A stretch of 64,000 nucleotides of DNA from Amoebophrya sp. A120 (taxonomy: Eukaryota; Sar; Dinophyceae; Syndiniales; Amoebophryaceae). This document shows, in pieces, positions 27,501-39,500 of the stretch. The notes beneath the pieces are model-generated. The model did no database searches. It worked only from the letters and a program-made list of their open reading frames with translations, and was not told the origin of the DNA. The position numbers and the translations under genes were made by a program. The stretch's first letter is position 1. Each line of letters begins with the position of its first letter. The stretch spans positions 404,969 through 468,968 of the forward strand of contig CAJINV010000004.1 of NCBI GenBank assembly GCA_905178155.1, written 5' to 3'.

Positions 27501-30500
27501 AGTCCGACGACCACTACGACGACCACAACGACTTCCACATCTACCACCACGAACACGACGACCTCCACGACCACAACCACCACGACGACCACGACCGCGA
27601 AGGTGTTCTCAACTGAGGCCAGGGAGTTCGAATTTGACTTGATTCTCCCCCAGGTGAACGGGCAGGACGTGCAGAAGGATGTTTTGGACCAAACACAGGT
27701 GTTAGACGGCTTCCGGTCTGGTGTGTACAGTTATTTCCTCCAGTACCCGTCGAATCTGCAAGCGGGTGAGGACGGCCTGCCGAGCGAATCCGTGCATAAT
27801 GTCTCGCTGAAACTCGTCGTCGCTTCCGGTGGGCAGCTGTTATTTCTCCAGCGGCAGCGATATGATCGGAAGAGAAGAACATTCACCATCACGGTGCACG
27901 GGTTTTTCGAAATCACTTTCGATTCTGCGTTCAAATCGGAGATCGACAGTCTGTTCAACCCCGACTACGGGTTGACCGACAGTCAACGAGACGGGATGCA
28001 GCAGGCTTTGGAGGGAAACATGGATAACGCCAGTCCGAGTATGATGGTGAGCAACGAACCAGTCAGAAACGTGTATAGTACGACCACGACAACTACATCG
28101 ACAACCACGGTTACCACCACAACGGTGACCAGTACCACGACGATGACAACCACAACGCTACCCTCCTTCGGCAGGTCGTACAAGATTGATTTGGTGGTGC
28201 CGCAAGATGCGGAAATGACGGACATCGTCTCCGATCCCGCACTCCAGGCCGCGATCCAGAACGGCACGATCTCCACCCTGAACTACCTGACCCCGGCGGG
28301 TGTCCCCGACGTGCAGGACAGTGACGTAACGCAATTCACTTTAGGAGCAAACGACATGAACACGACCATCGAAGTTGCCTACCGGGTCGAAACCCAGCCA
28401 GCTGATTTTGCCAACACCGCCAGCGCCTGGCAGTCGTTTGTGTACGGCGGCTTGGACGATGCGGGGAAGGTGCAGTTGCGCAAACGGGTCGGGTACAGCG
28501 TCAACATCGCGAACATCCCGGGGGTGAGTGTTGATTTCATCGAGCCGGCAGCGCAAGCGATCTCGCAGGGTCCGGACCCGCCGAAGCCCCCGCCGGTCGT
28601 GGCACCGAATGTGACGGCGAACGCAACGACGACGACAACTACGTCTACGTCGACAACAACCGTGACGACCACCACGACCGGGCCGGTGCTGGTGGAGCGG
28701 GTTTTCGTCATGACTTTGACCGTCGACGACGGCATCGACACGGACCTGCTGATGACCAACGTGGACTTGTTGGCATCGGTCAAAAACTATGCATTGCAAA
28801 AGTGTAATCGTACTAGTAGAACAAAAAGCATGACAAATTTGATCATAAATTTGATCATATAGAAAAGAAAATAAAGCGCAGTTTGTGATGCCGATTCAGG
28901 CAAACAATGTAGATCTGTCATGCAGTGCGTACGAGTGAGACAGAGACACTTTTGCAAAGGATAAAGACGCTTCGCTCAAGTTCTTCACAACCGACGGAAT
29001 TGTGTTGAGCTTGGCCGAGTTCGAGTACCTGGATTTGACGCTCCTTAACGAGACCACCACAAATACCGCTTTTGTTCAAGTTGGGCACCGTGGGGAACCC
29101 CAGCAGACCTTCAACCCAGGGGGCCAGTGGAGCCGGTCCGGGTTCAGCCTGCTTCAGTCGGTGGAGAAGGCGGAAAAGCGGATGATGACTGCGGTGCTGT
29201 ACAACAGGCGTCAGAAGGGGAAGAAGAACAAGGTGATGATCCACAAGAAACGCGCGATGCTGACGGTTTTGGAAGTGGAAATCCGGTTCGGACTCCGGGT
29301 GAATTCTGCGAAAATCCCGTCGATTGAGAACCGGTTCCCGTCGACCGGGTTGCAGGCGGGGACGTATGCGGAAACTGAGTTGCTGGACATTCTGAAGTCG
29401 CAAATCACCTCCAATCCGATGATCGCGGGCGTGCAAGTCGGACACGTGGTGGTGTCTGTGCAGCCGACTACGACTACGACTTCGACAACCCCGGGAACCA
29501 CAACCACGTCGACAACAACCACCACCTTCTACCCGTACATTCAACGGTGCGCGAAGGTGTCTATCGAATACCCAGCCAACGACGTGTCCGTTAACCCGCA
29601 GCACCGGGCGGATTTGATTGCGGCAAATGCAGAGTTCCGGGAGGCTTCGAAAATGGGGGTGTTCAACTTTTTGATTTCACATCACAACGACATGCCGATT
29701 AAACAGTCGGATGTCATTGACGTGGAGTACACTGTAGATGACATGACGACCTACGTGTCCGGCGAATCGGTTCTACTGATGAACGTGACACTAATTGTCG
29801 ACTCCCCCGACGACCCCGCGAAACGGCTGGAAGAGGCGTTTATCAACGAATTGTGGAGCGGCGACACTTATCAAATGAAAATATGTCTGGGTCTGGAACA
29901 GTGGAACTTGTGATGCGTGTCTTGCATGCCTGGAAAATCTCTGTTGCATGACCAGCAAAAGAGGGGCCGCTTCCTTTGCCATGCAAAAACGCAATTTGTG
30001 ATGCATTCTAGACATAGGCAGGCGTCTTAAAAACTTGTCGTGCTTGGCTGCCATTCTAAGCACCTCTATCATGCTCAATTCAGCATCACAGGTTTCCAGA
30101 CCCAGACATATTTGCAGTGCATAACACTTTGACAAATTCTACCAAGCTGTTCAACTACTTACGCGCCGCGACCGACGCGATCGACACGTACAAAGCCATC
30201 GACGCGAACGGGGACTACATTGACCCACCGCTAGTGCGGATCGGGCCGGTGGGTACACCGGTGACGGTTGTCGTGGTACCGACCTCTATATGACAGTGCA
30301 CAGCTCCCCCTCCCCCTCATCTGTGATGCAAATTACCAGATTCACGCCATGCCTTGAAGCACAGGTTGCATCACAAGTTCTGGCCGTCCAAATAGCACTG
30401 CATTCCTGCGCAGATTTGTCATGCAAAACCTGCATTCTTGCTGACGCTTGTATTGCTGTCCATGCCATACAAATGAGGGGGAGGGGGAGTTGTGCACAGT

Positions 30501-33500
30501 CATACACTAGCACGACGAGCACGACCACCACCACGGTGACGACGACTACGACGACCACGGTGATCCCGGTTTTGGCGAGGGAATTCGAGTTGCAGTTGAG
30601 CTTCTCCTCTTTAGATTTCACCGCGGAAACCCTCGCGAGCCCGAACACGTCTTCTGGTCTCGCTGTGCTGATGGCGACGAAAGAGGGGATTTGGAACTTC
30701 TTCACTAGTGGGAATGATACGGCGACGAAGAATCTGCTTGCAGTGGGGATGACGGAGGACTCTCTGTCGAACATCACTGTCGATTTTGTCGAACTACAAA
30801 ACCAGCAACAGCAAACACAGCTGATGCTTCTGCAGCGGCAGGCGGTGTTGGTGCCGACGGGAAGTGGCAACGAAGTCGACGGGTCTGTGGATGAAGATGG
30901 GAATGTGAGAAACAGGCAGCAGTTGCAGTTGATGCAAATGTCTGCCGCGGCGACTGCCTCGGTTTCGATGGGCATGACGGCGCAACAGCAGATGCTGGCG
31001 AAGAAGGCGGCGAGGAGGAAAATCCGGAAGCAGCACATCAAGGCGAGAAGGGGTTTGTTTGACGATTACGACACAGAGTTGTTTGAGTCCAACAATTACA
31101 ATTACCAGTACTCGGCCGCAAATATGCAGACCATGGTGACGGCGAACTACGATGTCTACTTCCGGATTACCGTCCCAACCATGCTGATCCCGTCCATCGG
31201 CTACATCTGGCCCAGCTCAAACATTTCCGATGCCCAGGAGCAAGTATTGATGACGGAGCTGCAGGCTTCGTTCACCGGCGCCGGGCTGGACTTGACCTGC
31301 GGACCGGTCGTATCCGTCCAAGCTCCCCCGCCCCCCGTTCCGCCGGCGAACGTCACTCCGTTGGCTGGCGGGCAGGGCCCTCCAGCCGCGGTGGTTATCA
31401 CGACGACGCCGGCACCGCTGCCGGTCATGTACCGGGCAATGCTGGTGGAGGTTGATATCGAGAACGAGGACAAGCACGCGTACCAATTGACGAACGACGC
31501 GGTCTTTAAGGAAGACGTTGAGGCTGCGGTGGTGAAGTGGTTCGCGACCACCAATGTCGCCTCGAGCCACTTGATGTCGACCAATTTCCCGCACTGGTAC
31601 ATGACACTGCAGGTGAACAAGACGGTTGATGTGGGGGCGAATAGTTACCGAAGGACGTTGATCGTCCACGTGGAATTCTCCATCAAAGCGGAGCAAACAG
31701 TGTTAGACTCTGTTGATCTCCTCTGGCCGTATTCCGTATCAAATGCAAAAATGTCTGGGTCTGGAAGATTCTGACACTTGTCATGCACGTTTTGCATGAG
31801 CCATGATGTCTGTGATGCATACACTAGCAATACAGATTTTCTGAGGGCTTCTTGATGCCTATTCCGCATGACAAATGCCTTCTCAGCGTAGCAAAAATTG
31901 CATTCCCCTTGATACTCATGCAATACAGATTTTTTTGGAATCCAAATACAGCATCACAAGTTGCATTCTTCCAGACCCAGACACTTTTACAATCCATATT
32001 CCGGGGTGAAAGACGACGACGCGACGAAGATTTTGACCTTCCTCCAGGACGAAATGAACTACGACGGGGACGTATCAAATGCAAACATGTCTGGGTCTGG
32101 AAGATTTTGAGACTTGTCATGCTTGTCTGGCATGACCAAAAAGTTTGTGATGCGTGTCCAAGAAGAGACCCTTTTGCCTGTCATGCAAAAACGCAGTTTG
32201 TCATGCGAAAAACCCAACACAAAGAAGCGCAGACATTTCTCATGCTTCCTTGTGCATTACAGACCAGTCACTATTCCCAACGCAGCATTACAAGTTTCCA
32301 GACCCAGAGGACATTTTTGCAGTTGATACGACGGCATCGACGCCGCCGGGCTGGCCGGCGACCCGCCGTTGAACCACGTGTCGACCACCACAACGACATA
32401 TCAAATGTAAAAATGTCTGGGTCTCGAAGGATCCGAACTTGTGATGCGCATTTTAGAACACAGAGAAATCTCTCATGCATAGGCAGCAAAAGCTGCCCAC
32501 TTTCTGTCACCAAAATGGGGGATTTGTCATGCGGATTCGGCATTGCGGAAGCTTCTCGAGACCTGTGATGCTAGAGCTTCGATGCTGGACCTTCCGTGTC
32601 ATGCGAAAAGGGTATGACTCTTCCAGACCCAGACACTTTTGCATTTGATACGACCACCACCGTGACCACAACCACCACGACCACAGTGACGACGACTTCG
32701 ACCACAGGGACGGTCACGGTGCCGACGACAACGCCGCCACCGGTGACTTTGGAAAGAGCGTTTGAATTAACTATCACGCTAGACAGTATGGTGTTCGCGA
32801 ACACGAGTCAGTTTGTCGCCAACTCGGAATTACCCGGCGCGATCGCGACTGCGACTGTGGAGTATCTGAATAATGCGAACAGCAGCTTGGCGATGCTGTT
32901 GTCCAACATTGTCGGTATGAAGATCGAGCCGGCGAACCAGGCGACGTCTTTGTACCTAACCCAGTTGAAGATGGCCTCGATTCACCAGGCGCAGCTCGGG
33001 TTTGAAAAAATGATCGTGGAGGTGGAAGCGCGGTTCGGGATCAAAACAACCCAGGCAAAAGCACCCTACATTGGGCACATCTGGCCGGCGTTGGGGTTGC
33101 TGAACGAAACGGATTATCTATCCTGAGCAAAAACGGTCCTACGCCATAGTCCAGTTGGTAAATCTGCAACACAAATCTGCAAGGTTTGGGAGTGGTGCAT
33201 GACAAGTTTCCATCTGCAGTGTAGTGCTGGTTAGCAGGGGAAGCTACATGAGAAAGCCACTTTCTCACCCTGTTTACAGCATTACAGATTCCAGAACACG
33301 ATTGGAAATGCCTCTCGTAGAGCTGCGCATTACAAATAATCCTGTATTCGCAAATCTGCATGACAACTCTGGGGTGGGGACGTTTTTAAGCAGGATATTA
33401 TCTGGAGAATTACATCAAACCTGAGATCTACCACGCCATTCCCGACGGCGTGATGGTGGGGGCAATCGCGTCGGTCTCGACCGACACGACGACAACCACC

Positions 33501-36500
33501 ACAACGTCAACAACGACCACCACAACCACCACGACTACGACCACAACCACGACCACCACCACAACCTCGAGTTTCATTCCGCAGCTGCTCCGGGGCTTCT
33601 CCGTGAACTTAACGCTGAACTACTCGCAGACAAATTTGTTCACGGATCCATTAGGTGCGTTAGAACTGGCGGTTTTGGAGGGCGCGTTCGAGGATGCGGT
33701 TACGAAGTTGTACGAGCACGCCGATCCGGCACTGAAAAACTCCTTCACGATCGAGGAAATGAACATCCACGACGTGACCCCGCCAAACGCTCCTTACGGC
33801 AATGCCGACGCCGATGTGGACTTCACGATTAAGTTCATCGACGAAACTTACGTGGACATCGCGAAAGCCGTGTGGCCGTCCGTTGGGATTGACAATGACA
33901 ACTCGACTGATCTATTACACAACATCCAGGACGAGGTCGGGGCGATTGACGGCGTAGACGCGTACGACGCACATCCTTACATCCCGCCGACGACGACAAG
34001 CACGACCACGCCTCCGCCCACGACGACTACCACCACCACCACGACTACTGGTCCGGAAGAGATCGAGCGCGCGTTCGAAATGAACCTCGCATTGGATTTC
34101 TCCTCGACGTTGTTCAGCGATGCAGAGCAGGCTCTGAAAATCCCGGAGTTAGTCGCTGCGGTGAAAGACGTATCCTGTGCAAAAGTATCGTACTCGTAGT
34201 AATTGCAAATATGCATGACAAATCTTCTTCCCAAGGTAAAACAGCATTACAAATTCCATTTCTAATGCTGAGCCAATTTGTATTGCGATTTATACTAGTA
34301 CGATACTTTTGCAATGCATAAGACGCGGTCCACGACTTCATTGAGGCGAAGGACCCAAATATCCAAGAAAAAAACTGCGTAAGTGTAACTCTGTAGGAAA
34401 AACAGCATCAGAAGTTCGTTTTGCATTACAGGGAAAACCTCTCATGCGCAGCTAACACGTGGAAATACGCATGAAAGTTGCCTACGACGCACATCCAGCA
34501 TGACAAGCATATACAGTTTTGCTTTTCCTGCATCACAGACTTACACTTACGCAGTTTTTTGTTGCATACCAAATTTGGACGAAAGCAGGGTGATCGTGGA
34601 GAACATTGCGGTTACGAATACCACTTCGTTTACCGCTGGGGACACATCAGTTCCGGTGGAATATCCTGAGGAAAAAAGTCCCCACCCCAGAGTCAAGATG
34701 GGGACTTTGCAACACAAATCAACAATGTTTGGCTGTTGCGCATGACAAATTTGCGTCTGTAGTATAGTCGTGCTTGGCTAGCAAAGCTACATGACAGAGA
34801 TCTAGCCCCTCATCCTGATTAGAGCATGACAAAGCCCCAGACAGCCGGAGAAAATGCTCCTCGTGGGGCCTGCGCATGAGACACAATTTGGGCATGCAAA
34901 TTTGCATGACAGCTATGGTGTGGGGACGTTTTTAATCAGGATATGGAAGCAACTTTCACCATCCGCGTCCTCCACTACGTAGCGGATAGCCAGGCTTTGG
35001 CTATGACAGTGCGCAACTCCCCCTCCGACACATTTAAATAGCATGAACAGCAATACAAGCATCAGCAACAGTGCCGGTTTTTGCATGACAAATTTGCACT
35101 GGAGTGTAGTGCTGCTTGGGCTACCAAAACTTGTCATGCAAACAGTGCCACAGGACAGCGACTGGACTTGGGATTTTGCATGACAAATGAGGGGGAAGGG
35201 GAGTTGTGCGCCGTCATATTGGCGGGACTTTGGCCCCAAACCGGCTTGGACACCACGCAGGAAACGCAATTGATCGATTCGGTGGAATCCGACGTTGGGG
35301 TTCTGAATGGCATCACGGTGAGCAATGTAATCCCTGTGTCCGCTACCACGACGACCACGACGACGACAACGACAACCACCACCACCTATCAAATGCAAAA
35401 ATGTCCGGGTCTGGAAGAATGCAACTTGTGACGCTGCGTTTGGATTCCAAAAAAATCTGTATTGCATGAGCAGCAAAGGGAATGCGATTTTTGCTACGCG
35501 GAAGGGCATTTGTCATGCGGAATAGGCATGAAGATGCCCTCAAAACATCTGTGGCGCTAGGGCATGCTCATGCATCACAGACATCATGGCGCATGCAAAA
35601 CGTGCATCACAAGTCTCAGAATCTTCCAGACCCAGACTGACATATTTGCAATGCATACCACCACCACGCCGTTTATTTCCGCCAGGGCGTTCGACATGGC
35701 GTTGAGGCTGAACTACAGTTCTCCCCTGTTCAACAACACGGAGGATATGGGAGTGTCAGGATCGAAATCGTCAAAGTTGAAATAACTTGTAATGCATAAA
35801 ATCGATACCAGTTGGAAGCCCAACGTCCAAGCAGCGCATGACAAATTTCGGCACCGTCTAAATCCAGTTTGTCATGCCGTTGAGGGACAGAGGGCGTCTT
35901 TTGTCATGCTATTTTAGCAGCTCTATCTCAGACCCCAAATAGGTTGACAGTCGGCCTCACTTGCCATCCCTGCAAGAGAGGCACTTCATGCCTTGCATTT
36001 TATGCATCACAAACTATTTCAACTTTGACGATTTCAATCCTGACGCTTCCATAGAGGAGTGCTTGAAGTTAGACCTCCTACACGGCGCCATTGTGGACGC
36101 GGTGAATGCGTACTTGTCCGGTAACAATCCCGCGTTCGACGCCAATACGCTGGAGTACCAAGATTTGCACCTGGAAGACATCACGTCCGCAAGCGCCGGC
36201 TACGGCGCGGACATCGTGGAGGCGCGGGTGACTTTCAACATCCACTGCGACGTCTCTTTGAACGGAACTTTGGAGGCCGCCTGGCCCTTTGGCGGCCTGC
36301 CAGACGTCACGGAGCTGATGATCGATGTGCGCGACAAAGTCACGGCAATTGAGGGCATTCTGGAAGTAGGCGATCTTGCGTCTGTGGTGGTGGTAACGAC
36401 AACCACTTCGACCACGACATACACGACAACCACCACGTATGAGAGTTGTGCACAACTCCCCCTCCCCAAAATTTGTAAATGCAAAAATGCCAAAACCTGC

Positions 36501-39500
36501 CTGAGCCTTTTGGCTGTACTTACATGACCAGTTCTGGCTGAAGCGTAAACTGCACTGTACTCCGTGCGCGGATTTGTATTAATGCAGAGACTGCATAATT
36601 GTTGAGGAAGTTTCTGTTGCTAGAAATGCACTCCAAATGAGGGGGAGGGGGAGTTGTGCACTCTCATACCAGCACGACCTCTACCACAACTTCCAGCACC
36701 AAGCCGCTGCTCGCTCGCGGGTTCTTGATGAACCTCACACTTGACTACAGCGGCCCGCTGTTTGACGACTACCAAACGGCGATTGGGCTCTCGGAGTTAC
36801 ACGGCGCTATTGAGGACGGTGTCCGAGCTTATATCAAATCCGAAAACGCGATGCTGGAGCCCGTGATTGAATTCGAAGATTTGAAAGTCTTCGAAACTAC
36901 TGTCTACGACCCGAGCTTGATTGGCACGGAAGTCCAGTTCGGCTTACGATTAGCTCAAGCGGATGTGCCGGAGTTGGAAGCGATCTGGGCGGATTCGGGG
37001 TTGGACGAATCGAAAAATGACGCGTTTTTGCAAGCGTTGAAGGCGAAAGTTGACGTCTTGGACGGGATTATGGTTGGTGTGATACAGCCCATCGCGGTGA
37101 CAACCACGACGACCACGACGTCAACCACGACCACGGTGACAACCACAACGGTGACGACCACACTCGCGACGTTTTTGCGGGCCTTCGACATGAATTTAAC
37201 GATTGACTCCACTATCTACCCGACCCTCTCCGACGGCTACACAGCCACCGCGTTTACCTTAGCGTTGGAACGGGCCCAAACGAACTATTTCGAGACGGGG
37301 GACGCCCTTTTGGTGGGGATTTTGAGTTTCGACAGCATCCAAGTGGACGAGCTGTCTGCAAATGCAGCAGATGTCGTGGAGCTGGAAGTTACCTCGAAAA
37401 TCCGACTACTGGACCCGCAATTTGAACCCGAGGTGGAGTACGTCTGGCCGAGCGCGGGGTTGGTCAACGAGACGGAGTTTGCGGAGTACATCGCGGACGA
37501 GGTGAACCAGGTCAACGGGCTGACGATGGGCGTGGTGAAGAGTCTCCCAGCGCCGACCACGACGACAACGACTACAACCACTACGGTGACTAAGACGACC
37601 AGCACGACATCCACCTCGACCACGACCACAACCAGCACCACAACCCTGCCCCGGTTGACGCGCGGCTTCGACATGAGTCTGGAGCTGAACCCTCCGGCCA
37701 GTACCGCGTTCAACTACAAGGACGAGGCTTTGGCGTTGAACAGTCTGAAAGAAGCAGTGAAGGACGGCGTGGAGCACTACATGGAGGTGGGCGACGCGAC
37801 TGGCATTCTCACCATCAACGACGTCGAAGTTGAGAACTACAGTATGGTGGAAAAGACGACCGCGAACGCGCAGCAAGCCGCGGCGCAGGGCATCACCGTA
37901 GTGGAGGTGCAGTTCGACATTGTTGTTCTAGACCCTACTTTGGAACAAGCCGCGGAAGACGCGTGGCCGTATGGCAGTATCGCGAATGAAACAATGTTGT
38001 TCGACTCCCTGGAGAAAAAAATCGATTCGATTGACGGCATCACTTTGACCGCCGTGGTAAATGTGGTCATCGAAACGACAACAACGACGACCACGACGAG
38101 CACCACGACAGTGACGACGACGACGGTGACAAACGTGACAGCGGTCGCACAAAGCACGACGACCACGACCAGCACAACTACCACCACGGTCACGAACCCG
38201 ACGCTGGAACGGTTCTTCAAAATGAACCTGACGATCAGTAACAGCACGGCTTTTGACGATGCCGACGAGGCGCTGGCTCTCCAGACTTTGAAGGAGGCCG
38301 TGAAGGACGGGATCAAATATTACTGCGTCGCGGAGGATACAAAATCAGGCTCCCAGACGCTCACCGCAGCGGACTTGCACGTCGAGCATCTGAAGATCGA
38401 GGAAGACCAACATAGTATCACTTCGTACCACAGCACGAACTTGTACGAAGTGGATGTCGAGTTCGGCTTGCAAGTACATGCCGACTTACTGGACGAGGTG
38501 GACCATGTTTTCCCTTCTTCCGGCATTTTCAGCCAAGCTAGGCTCGACCTGCTGTTCGACGAACTGAGTAAGGAAGTGAACGCGATTGAGGGCATCGCGG
38601 TCGGGGATGTTAGGCCTGTCCCGACGCCTACCACCACGACGACGACAACGACCACGACGGTGACGACGACGACCACGACCACGACAACCACCACTTCGAC
38701 CACGACTGTGCTGCCCTACTTAGTTCGCGGGTTCGACATGAACGCGACTTTGGGAAACAGCACGGCGTTTAGCAGTGTCGACGAAGCGTTTGGCTTAGCG
38801 AGCTTAAAAGCCGCTTTAGAGGATGGTCTCACCCGGTTCTGGATTGACGAGTCCGCGACGCAGCCGGAGCAGCTGGTAGACGGCGATTTCGAAATCGTGG
38901 ATTTAGTAGTCGCCAAAATCCCCGGCGGGACCGGCACTGGGCAGCCGTCTGCGAATTCGCTGGTGATCGTCGAGGCGGATGTGCGGTTCGCCGTGCAGGT
39001 GCTGAACCCCTCGAAAGCGTATATTGTCGAAGCGATCTGGAGTTATCAAGGGGCTGTGGACCAGCCGTTGTTGATGCAGGAGATCGAAGACATATCCACA
39101 GGAAATTTCTCGTACGCGTACAAATGCGGTCTCTGCATGACAAAACTAGGCTTCGATCCTTGTTTAGCATGACAAGTTTTGCACTCAAAACTGGTGAAAT
39201 TTGTGATGCGTCTTGTACATGTGCGGTAAATTTGTGTTGCATAAGACACGGTCGACGCGATCGATGGCATTACGGTCGGGGAGGTGGGGCCCATTGTGGT
39301 GCCGACCTCCACCACGACTACTACTTCGACCACTTCCACCACGACTACCGGCACTGGGACCACGACGACCACCAGCACGCTGCCGCTGCTCCTTCGTGGA
39401 TTCGAAATGAACATGACGCTTTCTGCCTCCACGGCGTTCACCTCTGCAGCCGAGCTGCTCGCGCTGGAATCCTTCAACAACGGGGTGGAAGAGGGGATCA

